Positions 1 through 8,678 of a stretch of DNA of 64,000 bases are shown in pieces. Both the position numbers and the translations under genes were made by a program. Positions within the stretch are counted from its first letter, which is position 1. Every line of letters begins with the position of its first letter. This DNA comes from Flammeovirgaceae bacterium UBA7330 (GTDB lineage Bacteria > Bacteroidota > Bacteroidia > Cytophagales > Cyclobacteriaceae), in assembly GCA_002471275.1 (NCBI GenBank), contig DKPQ01000014.1, positions 461-64,460 on the forward strand, in the 5' to 3' direction. A model generated the notes under the pieces. That model saw nothing but the letters and a program-made list of their open reading frames with translations. It did not search any database and was not told the DNA's origin.

Positions 1-1572
1 ATTTGTAGGATCACTATCCAAATCGTCAACAGCATCTGTACCTGCTACCCAATTGCCACTAACATACTTCACAACTTGCCCCTCTGACCCTGACAGGGAA
101 GCAACCAGATCCGTGTTGTCAAGGTAAGGAGCCAAATCAATCACTGTATTGTCAGGATCTCCCGAAAGTGTGATTTCATGACCTGAAAATGCTAAATTCT
201 GCTCATCAGTATTTGTTCCTGAATAAGGTGATAGATCAATTGCAGTTGGACTGGCATTGCCCGTAATAGTGAGAATATTGCCTGATAAACTTAAGTCCTG
301 GATTTCATTAGTATCATCACTGTCACCATCAGCTGGTATATCATCAGCCATCCAACTGCCACCACTATAAGTCAGCACCTGACCATTCGTGCCTGAGATG
401 GATGCCAGTAAATCGGTATTATCCAGGTAAGGAGCCAAATCTATGGATGTGCTACCCGGATCACCGGAAAGTGTTATCACCTGACCAGTAAAGTCTAAAT
501 CCTGAATCTCGTTCGTAGCATCACCGTCGCCATCAGCAGGTATATCTGACGCTCCCCAAGCAGAACCATTATAAGTTAACACCTGACCATTTGTGCCTGA
601 AATGGTAGTTAATAAATCCGTATTATCGAGATAAGCAGATAAATCAATGGTTGTTGGAGAAGCATTTCCGGTAATGGTCAGGTTGTCTCCGGATAAACTC
701 AAATCCTGTATTTCATTGGTAATGCTGGCATCTGCATCATCCACATCATCGGCACCATCCAGAAATCCTGCTGGTATATTCAATAAATCCCCCCAATCGC
801 CACTAAAGTCATCAGAAGCATCCATATCAAAATTGCTCAGATCAATCTGTGTGTTGTCTGGGTCTCCACTCAACGAGATGATATTTCCCGAAAATCTTAA
901 ATCCTGTTCGTCTGTATTTGTTCCGGAGTATGGAGCCAGATTTATCTGTGTAGGATTCGTTTTCCCCGTGATGGACAAAATGTCACTAACCAATTGAAGA
1001 TCCTGCAGCTCATTGGTAGCATCAGTATCTCCATCAGCAGGTAAAAATCCCGCTCCCCAGCTAATGCCGTTGAAAATAAGTACCTGATTTGTGAGCGCAG
1101 ATGATGGTAATTCAATTTCATTGGTGGGATCATTGTCAGCATCGTCAACATCATCAGTCCCATCTAAGAATCCAGCTGGCATATTCATCAGATCACCCCA
1201 TTCACCGGAAAAATCATCGCTGGCATCAGTATCACCAATATTGGTAATCGTACCTCCATTGATCTCAATCCCTACTCCTGCATTTAAGGTTGCACCAACT
1301 TCTTCCCATTTATTGGCACGCCAGAAGAAAAACTGGTTTAGGTCCGAATCATAGACCATCATACCATTATCTTCCGAGCTCAACTGTGAACTAAAGCTGA
1401 TTCTTTGAGAGGTGGTCAGTTTGGGAACTAAAAAACCCTGATTATTATTTCTTGCAACGAGATGTAAAACGGCCTTTCTATTGGGTGTTTGCGTTCCGAT
1501 ACCAACTGTGCCTTCTTGTGCCAACAGTGTTGTACACAATAGCAATGCCAAGGGAAAAAATATCCTTTTCAT
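1..1572 (-). CDS. Large repetitive exported protein, 5' part (runs off window)
   Basis: The frame is open from an ATG at 1572 to the window edge, 524 codons with no stop, so the C-terminus is missing. It starts with a signal peptide (MKRIFFPLALLLCTTLLAQ), then an opening block (GTVGIGTQTPNRKAVLHL) typical of Bacteroidota tail-fibre-like or adhesin-like proteins. The rest is a repeated unit of about 35-45 residues containing the phrases DPTNEIQDL, LSLSGDNLTITG, TTIDLSAYLDNTD and SGTNGQVLTYNG. These Asp/Asn/Thr/Gly-rich beta repeats are seen in cell-surface or phage-tail-like proteins, often with a C-terminal S74 peptidase or collagen-like tail. Whether this one has such a tail cannot be seen. 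A perfect 8-bp hairpin (1596-1603 with 1616-1623) lies in its leader. Function is unknown beyond likely surface exposure. Confidence 0.85.
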   Translation of the reverse strand, partial: MKRIFFPLALLLCTTLLAQEGTVGIGTQTPNRKAVLHLVARNNNQGFLVPKLTTSQRISFSSQLSSEDNGMMVYDSDLNQFFFWRANKWEEVGATLNAGVGIEINGGTITNIGDTDASDDFSGEWGDLMNMPAGFLDGTDDVDDADNDPTNEIELPSSALTNQVLIFNGISWGAGFLPADGDTDATNELQDLQLVSDILSITGKTNPTQINLAPYSGTNTDEQDLRFSGNIISLSGDPDNTQIDLSNFDMDASDDFSGDWGDLLNIPAGFLDGADDVDDADASITNEIQDLSLSGDNLTITGNASPTTIDLSAYLDNTDLLTTISGTNGQVLTYNGSAWGASDIPADGDGDATNEIQDLDFTGQVITLSGDPGSTSIDLAPYLDNTDLLASISGTNGQVLTYSGGSWMADDIPADGDSDDTNEIQDLSLSGNILTITGNASPTAIDLSPYSGTNTDEQNLAFSGHEITLSGDPDNTVIDLAPYLDNTDLVASLSGSEGQVVKYVSGNWVAGTDAVDDLDSDPTN

Positions 1573-1649
1573 GACGGTGGTCTAATAAATTTGGGCTGTG
1601 AAGAATCAGTTATTCCTTCACAGAACTATTGTTCAGTGATTTGAACCTC

Positions 1650-1657
1650 CAAAGATA
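1650..1657 (-). promoter_or_regulatory. Candidate -7 promoter element for the repetitive protein
   Basis: Read on the minus strand this is TATCTTTG, matching the Bacteroidota -7 consensus TAnnTTTG. It lies about 78 bases upstream of the ATG at 1572. No clear -33 TTG is seen at the normal spacing, so the call is tentative. The rest of 1573-1885 holds the leader hairpin and nothing else I recognise. Confidence 0.4.
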
Positions 1658-1885
1658 CACATCAGAGTGTATATTAGAGAATTTATTAAGTGATTTTCAG
1701 AGGTTTATGATTGTAAAGAGATGGATTTAAAGATTAGCGTAACGGAATAATGAATCGCTGTTGAAGGCTTGGCTTCTAATGATTCGTGATCATTCTTTGG
1801 GTAAAATCAGACCAGAACAAATATCAGCTTGTATTAATAGTTGCGGAAACCATTCGCTAATTACTACTGTTACAAGAATACACTT

Positions 1886-1893
1886 TAATTTTG
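1886..1893 (+). promoter_or_regulatory. -7 promoter element of ssrA
   Basis: TAATTTTG fits the Bacteroidota TAnnTTTG element exactly and ends 8 bases before the mature 5' end of the tmRNA at 1901, the expected distance to a start site. A -33 TTG at normal spacing is not obvious. Confidence 0.65.
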
Positions 1894-1900
1894 TGATTTC

Positions 1901-2297
1901 GGGGCCGACCGGAATCGACAGGAAGTGTATTTGATATGCTTGCATGTCAGGTGTTGAGTGTACACCTGTGACCAATTCACTCGAACTATACTTGGCGAAT
2001 CTAATTACGCCATGGCAGCCTAATTCCGAATAAAGTAGGAATTACTAAGGGTCAAGCCTAAGAGGTTTCCCCTGCCACATCCCACCACGCCTTTGTTCCG
2101 TAGGTAGGATTATGGGGTGTCGACATTCGGAACTAGCTTGAAGCGGTGTCGTGAGCTGATAGCGAAATTTAATTGCGACTGGTAGGACGAGTTGGTTGTT
2201 TTCCACCTGCTCCCCTACGAGATTAAAAGGATGACTAAACATGTAGAGGGTATATTTTTTCCTTCTCTGGACGAGGGTTCGAATCCCTCCGGCTCCA
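1901..2297 (+). ncRNA. ssrA: tmRNA (transfer-messenger RNA)
   Basis: This RNA rescues stalled ribosomes by acting as alanyl-tRNA and then as a short message that adds a degradation tag. The 5' end GGGGCCG pairs with the 3' end CGGCTCC (one G-U pair) to form the acceptor stem, with A2297 as discriminator; the terminal CCA is not fully encoded. The 5' block GGGGCCGACCGGAATCGACA is the usual tmRNA start and the T-arm reads GGGTTCGAATCCC near 2276-2287. The tag frame is GGC GAA TCT AAT TAC GCC ATG GCA GCC TAA at 1994-2023, giving GESNYAMAA, a variant of the usual Bacteroidota GENNYALAA-type tag. Short open frames read across this stretch are not genes. Confidence 0.97.
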
Positions 2298-2301
2298 CAA
2301 T

Positions 2302-2328
2302 AAAGCTCATCGAAAGATGAGCTTTTTG
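2302..2328 (+). terminator. Intrinsic terminator of ssrA
   Basis: A 10-bp perfect stem (2302-2311 with 2316-2325) with a GAAA tetraloop, ending in a T run, sits 5 bases after the tmRNA. Confidence 0.85.
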
Positions 2329-2355
2329 CATTTAATGAAATGGATGAGAACCCTC

Positions 2356-2437
2356 GGGTTCGAAATCGGAGCGAAGCGGAGATTCACGAGGGGTTGTGCG
2401 GCATGCCTGTGCGTATGAGTAATCCCTCCGGCTCCAC
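2356..2437 (+). repeat. Split duplicate of the tmRNA T-arm and acceptor end
   Basis: GGGTTCGAA (2356-2364) and AATCCCTCCGGCTCCAC (2421-2437) together repeat the last bases of ssrA, but a 56-base insert (2365-2420) splits the copy in the T-loop. tmRNA 3' ends are classic integration targets for mobile elements, so this looks like a remnant attachment site. No integrase is seen nearby. Confidence 0.6.
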
Positions 2438-2442
2438 TTTCA

Positions 2443-2498
2443 CCCTTCGAAGCTTTAGCGAAGTAGGGCTTTGCCCAACTATCGCTAGCTTCTTCAGG
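2443..2498. repeat. Long imperfect hairpin downstream of the tmRNA duplicate
   Basis: The left arm GAAGCTTTAGCGAAGTAGGGC pairs with the right arm GCCCAACTATCGCTAGCTTC, with a TTT loop and small mismatches, framed by CCCTTC and TTCAGGG. Together with the duplicate before it and the GIY-YIG gene after it, it may belong to one small dispersed element. The remaining bases to 2607 show no gene. Confidence 0.5.
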
Positions 2499-2607
2499 GT
2501 TTCAATGAACACAGTCCACTCTCTCTCCCTCTTTTCACATAAATCATTCTCGAGATGCTTCTTAACTCATAATACCATTATATCTAATTAAACATAATAG
2601 TATTATC

Positions 2608-2844
2608 ATGTGGAATGTATATATTTTGAAATGCTCAGATGGCTCTTTCTACACTGGCTGTACCAGTGATCTAAATGACCGAATTGCCAGACATAATATG
2701 GGCCATATAAACTATACAAGCGATAAACTTCCCATTAAGTTGGTTACTTATATTGCGTTTTCTGACAAATACAAAGCGTATGATTTTGAAAGATACCTGA
2801 AATCAGGATCAGGTCTTGCTTTTCGAAACAAGAGGTTAGTTTAA
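2608..2844 (+). CDS. Small GIY-YIG endonuclease-domain protein
   Basis: At 78 residues this is a stand-alone GIY-YIG domain of the UPF0213/YhbQ kind. The hallmark reads as VYI (residues 4-6) and YTG (15-17), followed by the conserved Arg in LNDRIARHN (about 26) and the catalytic-type Glu in DFERYLKSG (about 62). Such small proteins are common in Bacteroidota and often lie next to RNA genes. Whether they move DNA, repair it or do something else is not settled. It follows a tmRNA 3'-end duplicate and a hairpin, which suggests a link with that repeat. No clear Shine-Dalgarno sequence is visible. Confidence 0.85.
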   Translation: MWNVYILKCSDGSFYTGCTSDLNDRIARHNMGHINYTSDKLPIKLVTYIAFSDKYKAYDFERYLKSGSGLAFRNKRLV

Positions 2845-2928
2845 TACTCCCCAATTTTTATTATGACTTCCACAAGGTTTGTAAGCAACCTGACCAAACA
2901 TTTTTTTCTGGAGAACTTGCTGAAACAT

Positions 2929-4281
2929 TTAATCCCCAAAAACACTACTCTCCCACCCCTCATATAACCTTTCCATCTCTTTGGCTCGCTCCGGATATTG
3001 AGTGATTAGATTGGACTGTTCCATAGAATCCATCCGCAGGTTAAATAAGTATTTGGTATCACCTTCCATGAGCAACTTCCAGTCCTTGTCACGAACGGCA
3101 TAGGCAAAGGAGTTTACATAGGGATTCTTAAAATGCCAGATGAGTGGTCTTTCCTTCAGCGGCTCCTCCTTCAATAAAACATGACTTAGGTCTGCCCCGT
3201 CAAAGGGGTCGCTGTTTGCAGGGTCCACCGACAGGCCAGCCAGAGCAACGAAGGTAGGTGCAAGATCCATGGTCATGGTGGTTTCATGACAAACCATGCC
3301 CGCTGGGATGTGTCCGGGCCAATTGGCAATAGCAGGTACCCGATGACCTCCTTCGAAGAGACTGCCTTTTTCTCCACGATAAGGTTCATTGCTACCCACC
3401 CAGGAATAGGCCCCGTTGTCGGAGGTAATAAAAATCAGTGTGTTATCCCGCAGACCGGTCTCCTCCAGTGCCTGAACTACTTCGCCTACACTTTCATCCA
3501 CCGCTTCTATCATATCTTTATACGCTCTCTTATATTCACTTTCAGGCAGAGGACCATACTTAGATTGATGCCAAATCTTTCCTTCCGTACGATGGGCAGG
3601 ATCATCAGGCCCCTGGAAAGGAAAATGAGCCGCCAAATGAGAAATAAATAAGAAAAATGGCTGGCCCCGTGTCTCTTTAATAAAAGCGGTTGAGTATTTA
3701 GTAACCAGGTGGGTCAAATATCCGGGTTCATCTTTCAATTGCTGGTCCTTATACCAATCTGTTTCACCGATTCGGGAAATGTGAGTATGATAGTCTGGTG
3801 TATTGTTGCTGGTATAGCTCACATCAAAGCCCTGATCATTGGGCCCAAACAGACTCACATGCCCCAGATGCCATTTGCCAAAAACAGCACTTATATAACC
3901 TGCATCTGACAGGTATTCAGGAATCGTTCTTTTATGAAGCGGCATCCCCTCATCCATGGTGAATCCAATGGCATGCTCCACATTGGTTCGCTGCTGATAT
4001 TGTCCTGTCATAAGCGCGGCTCTGGTAGGGCTGCAAACCGCTCCATTCGAATGGAAATCTGTAAAGATCATCCCTTCAGTACCCAGCTGATCTATGTTGG
4101 GCGTGTTATGTGTTTTGTTGCCATAGATCCCAAGGTCACCATACCCGATATCATCGATGACTATCAGTACGAAGTTAGGCGGATCAAGCTCCTGACCTGG
4201 TGCCCAGGTAATGGCATTTATACCTACCAAAAGAGCTATCAGTAACCTATGTACAATAGCACTACTCATGCGCCAATGCAT
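2929..4281 (-). CDS. Arylsulfatase family S1, exported
   Basis: It hydrolyses sulfate esters, in this context most likely on a glycan. The fold is recognised by the N-terminal metal site VLIVIDDIGYGDLG (about 38-51) and the CSPTR motif at residues 83-87, whose Cys would be converted to formylglycine by a maturase not encoded here. Further motifs are GKWHLGH, HFPFQGP and TSDNGAY. Length (450) is normal for S1. A hydrophobic N-terminus points to export; the ATG at 4269 (MSSAIVHRLL) would give a tidier signal peptide than the upstream ATG at 4281. The start overlaps the 3' end of the FAD oxidoreductase gene, so the two are probably translated together. It is the last gene of the first locus. Substrate is not predictable. 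Confidence 0.9.
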   Translation of the reverse strand: MHWRMSSAIVHRLLIALLVGINAITWAPGQELDPPNFVLIVIDDIGYGDLGIYGNKTHNTPNIDQLGTEGMIFTDFHSNGAVCSPTRAALMTGQYQQRTNVEHAIGFTMDEGMPLHKRTIPEYLSDAGYISAVFGKWHLGHVSLFGPNDQGFDVSYTSNNTPDYHTHISRIGETDWYKDQQLKDEPGYLTHLVTKYSTAFIKETRGQPFFLFISHLAAHFPFQGPDDPAHRTEGKIWHQSKYGPLPESEYKRAYKDMIEAVDESVGEVVQALEETGLRDNTLIFITSDNGAYSWVGSNEPYRGEKGSLFEGGHRVPAIANWPGHIPAGMVCHETTMTMDLAPTFVALAGLSVDPANSDPFDGADLSHVLLKEEPLKERPLIWHFKNPYVNSFAYAVRDKDWKLLMEGDTKYLFNLRMDSMEQSNLITQYPERAKEMERLYEGWESSVFGD

Positions 4282-5827
4282 TCGTTAATACCTGCCCCTG
4301 GCTTTCAAGGATTCTTCTCACCTCACTGACTTTTACATTTCTTGGTAGCTCATGTGACTGTAAGCAAACATGTGCTGCTACTCCCGCGGCCTGCCCCAAA
4401 GACATCCAGGTGGGTTCCATCCGTACGGAACAAAACCCCACATGGGTCGCTGATAAGGCGACCGGCACAATCAAACCATCAACAGCAGTAGGTAACATCG
4501 CCCGATAGGGAATTTCATAGGGTCTGGTCAAATGTGCCATCATCCCTAAATATCCCTCTAACACAATTTTGTCCTTGTCAGGTCTTTTAGTCACCGGAAA
4601 ACTATCGACGGGAAACTCTCCCATTGCAATAGTATCAGGATGTTTCACAAAGCCCGGAGCCTCTTCAGTAATGGCTACATCATGCTGTGTGAGTGTATAT
4701 TCTCCTTTGAGTCGTCGGCCTTCCCGTACATACAATTGAAAAGGGAAATTGTTGTTATCGGTGAACTCATCCAACGGCAAATGATACTGTCTGGCCATCT
4801 TTCTGTGCTCCTCAGGTATTTCCTGGTCATTTTGTAAAAACCACATCAATCCCAACGAGATCTGTCGATGATCATCAGAGATCTGCTTCCTCCTGTTGGC
4901 ATTCGCTTCGATGTATCCTTTATTCACTTCCGGGAATGGAAATGCCAGGGCTCTTGGATTGGTGTTGGCATCTACTTTACCGTTGGGTAAATCAGTAACC
5001 GACAAAGCCCTGACCATGGTATTGAAATGCTCCGGATAATAACCCCAACCTTCATGAAATTCTTTGGGTGGTTTAAAACGACCGGAGCTCAGATCCTCAA
5101 AATAAGGCGTATACAAAGCACGGTCATAACCTGCCGGAGGTTCCTCAAGCACCAGGCTATTTTGTGGATTCGTGGTAAAGCAATATCGATACGTATAAGC
5201 CTGGACACGGTCATCGGCCTCCCCTGACCCTCCCAGTATCTTTCCGTTTTCATAGTCATAGAATATCTCACCCGCATGTGGTTCATTGAAGTCCGTTCGT
5301 CCTTCCCTTCCCAGGCGGTAATCTGCTCCGGCCAGGGCATACAGATCTCCCTCATAGGTGGCATCAATAAATACTCCTCCTGAGATTTTCAATAATTCAT
5401 CAGCACCATTATTGATTACCATAACCTCCTTAATCGATTTCCCTTCCATGCCTGCTTCCTGTACTGTATGATTAGTGAGCACCCTGATCTTTTTTGTCTC
5501 TTTGACCATCTGGTTCAATACCAGTTCTGCCACTGAAGGCTCGAAATAATATCCTTCCCGACAAAGTTTCACGTCCTTTGAATCAGACCCATATTTTTCC
5601 TTGTAGTGGTTCAATACCTTGCCTGTAAACTCCCTGAAAAGCCCACCGATAAACTCCTTTTGTTCCACATCACTTTTACCCAGGCCACTCGCGGTCATTC
5701 CACCAAGGTGCCTGTGAGATTCAATGAGTACTACCTCATGTCCCAACCTGGCTGCTGTAATCGCTGACGCCAAACCACCGGGAGTTCCGCCTACCACAAC
5801 CACTTCATACTTTGCTTCTTTAATCAT
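4262..5827 (-). CDS. FAD-dependent oxidoreductase (FAD_oxidored family)
   Basis: A flavoprotein of about 521 residues. The dinucleotide-binding motif VVVVGGTPGGLASAIT lies near the N-terminus and is followed by the FAD-contacting HLGGMTASGL. The C-terminal part ends with the family-typical LIVPVALSATHVGFCSVRME and LGQAAGVAAH blocks. A frame could extend to a TTG at 5863, but that start lies inside the transporter gene; the ATG at 5827 (MIKEAKYEVV) follows that gene's stop and is preferred. No signal peptide is seen, so it should act in the cytosol. Members of this family occur in many Bacteroidota and Planctomycetota sugar loci, mostly without an assayed reaction. Here it may oxidise a monosaccharide brought in by the neighbouring symporter, which is inference. 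Confidence 0.85.
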   Translation of the reverse strand: MIKEAKYEVVVVGGTPGGLASAITAARLGHEVVLIESHRHLGGMTASGLGKSDVEQKEFIGGLFREFTGKVLNHYKEKYGSDSKDVKLCREGYYFEPSVAELVLNQMVKETKKIRVLTNHTVQEAGMEGKSIKEVMVINNGADELLKISGGVFIDATYEGDLYALAGADYRLGREGRTDFNEPHAGEIFYDYENGKILGGSGEADDRVQAYTYRYCFTTNPQNSLVLEEPPAGYDRALYTPYFEDLSSGRFKPPKEFHEGWGYYPEHFNTMVRALSVTDLPNGKVDANTNPRALAFPFPEVNKGYIEANANRRKQISDDHRQISLGLMWFLQNDQEIPEEHRKMARQYHLPLDEFTDNNNFPFQLYVREGRRLKGEYTLTQHDVAITEEAPGFVKHPDTIAMGEFPVDSFPVTKRPDKDKIVLEGYLGMMAHLTRPYEIPYRAMLPTAVDGLIVPVALSATHVGFCSVRMEPTWMSLGQAAGVAAHVCLQSHELPRNVKVSEVRRILESQGQVLTNALAHE

Positions 5828-5838
5828 TTCCTTTGTTT

Positions 5839-7359
5839 TTAACCTCTTTTTATACGCGTCCAAACAGTAAGTCCTTCAAGATCCAGATTGTTCTTTCTAA
5901 ACAAGCTAATGATCAGAGCCAGCATGATAAAAGTGCCGTTCACAATGGCCCCAATCCAATAACTATGGATGGCCCAAATCATCGATTCAGGAAATACACC
6001 AAGGATGCCAAGCCCCAGATAGACGTTGAATAAAATGGCACCTATCATTGCCCATGTGGCAGAAAAGCCATCAATCCTCGTGGTGAAAAAGCCCATGATG
6101 AATAAGCCCATCACACAACCACCAAAAATACTTGTCACGATGAGACTCACATCATTCATACTCTCCTTGTCTATCTGACTAAATGTAACCGCACCACCAA
6201 TCACAATTAAAGTGGTGGCAACAGCAATCAGGTGAGCAGACTTCAGGTAGAAGCTGTCATGTTTGTTCTTGACCATCCAGGCTTTCATGATATCCACTAC
6301 ACCCACAGTAGAGATGGCATTGATTCCCGAATCCATGGTGCTCATGGCAGCAGCGATCACTGCTGAGATAATGATCCCGGATACCACTGGAGGGATTTTG
6401 GAAAGAATAAAATAGGGAAGTACCTGATCGGCTTCCATCTGCTGAATAACAGGATCGGGGAAAACCTGATAGTACACAAACAATGCTGTCCCGATAAAAA
6501 AGAAAAGTGTCCACATCGGAATAGCTATGGCTGTATAGATTGCCGTAGCCTTTCTAGCTTCCCGGGTTGATCTGGCTGAAGCGTACCGCTGAACCATATT
6601 TTGGTCTCCGGCGTAGATACCCAGCCAGTTGATCACACCCAAAATGGCTACTGTATAAAAAGTGCGTTCATCCAGATCAAAAGCCATAGAACCCATGCTG
6701 AACTTTTCATATTGAGTTCCGATCTCAAAGATCTGGGGAATCCCTTCCGGCAGATCTATCGACACCCAGATGAAGCATAGCAAGCCACCTACCAACAAAA
6801 TAATGGCCTGTACCACATCGGTCCAGATCACGGCTTCTATCCCCCCAAGGATCGTATATATACCTATGAAAGAGCCTGTGAATATGATTACATAAACAAT
6901 GGGAGCACCTGTGAGAAACTGGATGACCAAAGAAACCAGAAACAGGATCTGAGCCATCCTGATCAACTGCAGGATCATGAAACTCAGGGTGCCATACATC
7001 CTGGGCACCATACCATATCGGTTGCCGAGATACTCAAAAGCGGAAGTCAGATTGCCGCGTCGGAAAAATGGGATGAAGATCACAATGGCTAAAATGGCCA
7101 CAAAAGGAACAGCTATGTTCACACTCAGCTGGCGCCAGTCCAATACAAATGCGGCCGCGGGCAAGGCCAAAAATGTAGCAGAACTCACAATTGTTCCCAA
7201 CATAGATAACCCGATGACCCAGCCGGGGAAGGACCTGTTTCCAACAAAGTAATCTTCTGTGGTTTTATTCTTTTTAGAAAAGTAAATGCCTACAGCCATC
7301 AGCCCAGCCAGGTAAATGACGACAGTCACCACATCAGCAGTCCGTATTGATATTTCCAA
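5839..7359 (-). CDS. Sodium/solute symporter (SSS family)
   Basis: An integral membrane protein of 506 residues with about 13-14 hydrophobic segments. The N-terminus has the SSS hallmarks (LAGLMAVGIYFSKK, TTEDYFVGNRSFPGWVIG) and the middle has GGIEAVIWTDVVQ and GDQNMVQRYASARS. It should carry a small organic solute with Na+ across the inner membrane. The start codon is TTG, directly after an in-frame stop; the next Met is about 20 residues further in, inside the first helix, so TTG is preferred. It sits between two beta-propeller genes and a FAD oxidoreductase and probably imports the product they release. SSS carriers near sialidase-like genes often move sialic acid, but the propellers here lack true sialidase motifs, so the solute is left open. 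Confidence 0.9.
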   Translation of the reverse strand: MEISIRTADVVTVVIYLAGLMAVGIYFSKKNKTTEDYFVGNRSFPGWVIGLSMLGTIVSSATFLALPAAAFVLDWRQLSVNIAVPFVAILAIVIFIPFFRRGNLTSAFEYLGNRYGMVPRMYGTLSFMILQLIRMAQILFLVSLVIQFLTGAPIVYVIIFTGSFIGIYTILGGIEAVIWTDVVQAIILLVGGLLCFIWVSIDLPEGIPQIFEIGTQYEKFSMGSMAFDLDERTFYTVAILGVINWLGIYAGDQNMVQRYASARSTREARKATAIYTAIAIPMWTLFFFIGTALFVYYQVFPDPVIQQMEADQVLPYFILSKIPPVVSGIIISAVIAAAMSTMDSGINAISTVGVVDIMKAWMVKNKHDSFYLKSAHLIAVATTLIVIGGAVTFSQIDKESMNDVSLIVTSIFGGCVMGLFIMGFFTTRIDGFSATWAMIGAILFNVYLGLGILGVFPESMIWAIHSYWIGAIVNGTFIMLALIISLFRKNNLDLEGLTVWTRIKRG

Positions 7360-7400
7360 TTAAGTCTTGTGTTTTAAGTAAAAATTATTCTTCAGGGTGA

Positions 7401-8630
7401 TCAATTTTCATCCTTCCTTGTCATCGCATCCTTTGATGGCATCTTCAAATTATCCAGGTCACTGATCTTGATCTTTAGCACCTCAACAGTTTGTTTGGCT
7501 CCATCAAAAGTCACATAAATATAATCACCTACCTGAATGAGATGAGGATAGTCAATGTTTCGCTCACCCACCAAAAATCCCATCTTGTTGAATACCAATC
7601 CATCATCACTGATCGCAATGGTCAATGGGTCCCGTTTTTTCGGATTAGAGTTTGAGACAATGACATACCTACCATCAGTTAGCTGGAGTGCACAAAACTT
7701 TGATCTGGCATCGGGAAAATTGGTTTTGGTGGGAGTGCTCCAGGTCCGGCCATTGTCCGTAGAAAAAGCACGGAAGAGATAACCACTCTGGTTATTATCT
7801 CTGAACAAAGCAGCAAGATTACCATCTTCAAGTTGATACCAATAGGGCTCTTCTCCAGCTAAATCCTGCCCTCTTGATCCTTGTACCGGATAGGATTCCC
7901 AGCTATTAAATGCTTTACTTCCACCCACAATCATGTACACATCTCCCACACTATCCCTCCTCGACATCATCCATTCCCCGGTTGGAAGCTTTTTCGGAGG
8001 AAAATTATTCATCGCATTGTCTAATACAACTCCAAGTGGTTTCCATTTCACTTCCCCATCTAAGGTCATTTCAAAAGCATGGAGTTGAAGTCCATCTCCC
8101 CGGTAACCCGGAGCCCTGTACCTGGTAGCCAGACCTATTAGTTTTCCATCACGGATCCAGAATCCCCGGGCTATCCATGCAAAACCAATGTCAGGATTTC
8201 CTGCGAGGTCCCTCCTTTCAGTCCAGTTTATACCGTCCTTACTTGTAGCATATGAGATCAATTGCCCAGCTTTATCATGACCTGGTGTCACGTGATAGTG
8301 TTGTTCCGCAGACAAGCCTTCTCTGGGCTCACCCGGTCCGTCACTCCACATCGCCCAAAACATACCGTTGAAATAGGCCAGATAATTATGCTGATTGACT
8401 TTACGTCCCCAGGCGTATCTCACGTCATTGACAATGGCATGTTCTGAAGGCACCCTGGGCAGTGCGAAGAAGTCAATATCATGTGAATCTTCCGGCACCC
8501 AATCACCGGCCAGCATCAATTGTGACTGTGGGTTTTTAACAGGGTGGGGGTATTTTTTTGACTGGGAAAACACTGATGTGCTCAGCCCGAACATCAAAAT
8601 AATGGCGATATAGCTTGCGTAATTTCTCAT
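7401..8630 (-). CDS. Secreted BNR-type beta-propeller protein (sialidase-like fold)
   Basis: 409 residues with a cleavable signal peptide (MRNYASYIAIILMFGLSTSVFSQ). Asp-box motifs such as STDNGRTWSTP, and the related TSKDGINWTE and ISDDGLVFNK, point to a six-bladed sialidase-like propeller. Conserved phrases shared with its neighbour include QLMLAGDW, NQHNYLAYFNGMFWAMWSDGP, NNFPPKKLPTGEWMMSRR and ARSKFCALQLTDGRYV. I do not see the FRIP/YRIP arginine motif of genuine sialidases, so 'sialidase' would be misleading. It and the next gene are tandem paralogues, this one soluble in the periplasm and the other a lipoprotein. It may bind or cut a glycan or glycoconjugate; the reaction is unknown. Confidence 0.75.
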   Translation of the reverse strand: MRNYASYIAIILMFGLSTSVFSQSKKYPHPVKNPQSQLMLAGDWVPEDSHDIDFFALPRVPSEHAIVNDVRYAWGRKVNQHNYLAYFNGMFWAMWSDGPGEPREGLSAEQHYHVTPGHDKAGQLISYATSKDGINWTERRDLAGNPDIGFAWIARGFWIRDGKLIGLATRYRAPGYRGDGLQLHAFEMTLDGEVKWKPLGVVLDNAMNNFPPKKLPTGEWMMSRRDSVGDVYMIVGGSKAFNSWESYPVQGSRGQDLAGEEPYWYQLEDGNLAALFRDNNQSGYLFRAFSTDNGRTWSTPTKTNFPDARSKFCALQLTDGRYVIVSNSNPKKRDPLTIAISDDGLVFNKMGFLVGERNIDYPHLIQVGDYIYVTFDGAKQTVEVLKIKISDLDNLKMPSKDAMTRKDEN

Positions 8631-8678
8631 TGGAATGGGTTTTACAAGGTTATTTTTTACCTACTGATAAGGTGTTTA

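Noticed and set aside
1790..2242. Open frames on the minus strand across the tmRNA region
   Set aside because: They overlap a well supported tmRNA gene and its promoter.
2340..2591. Plus-strand open frame of 83 codons after the tmRNA
   Set aside because: It runs through the tmRNA duplicate and the long hairpin; its sequence is dictated by these.
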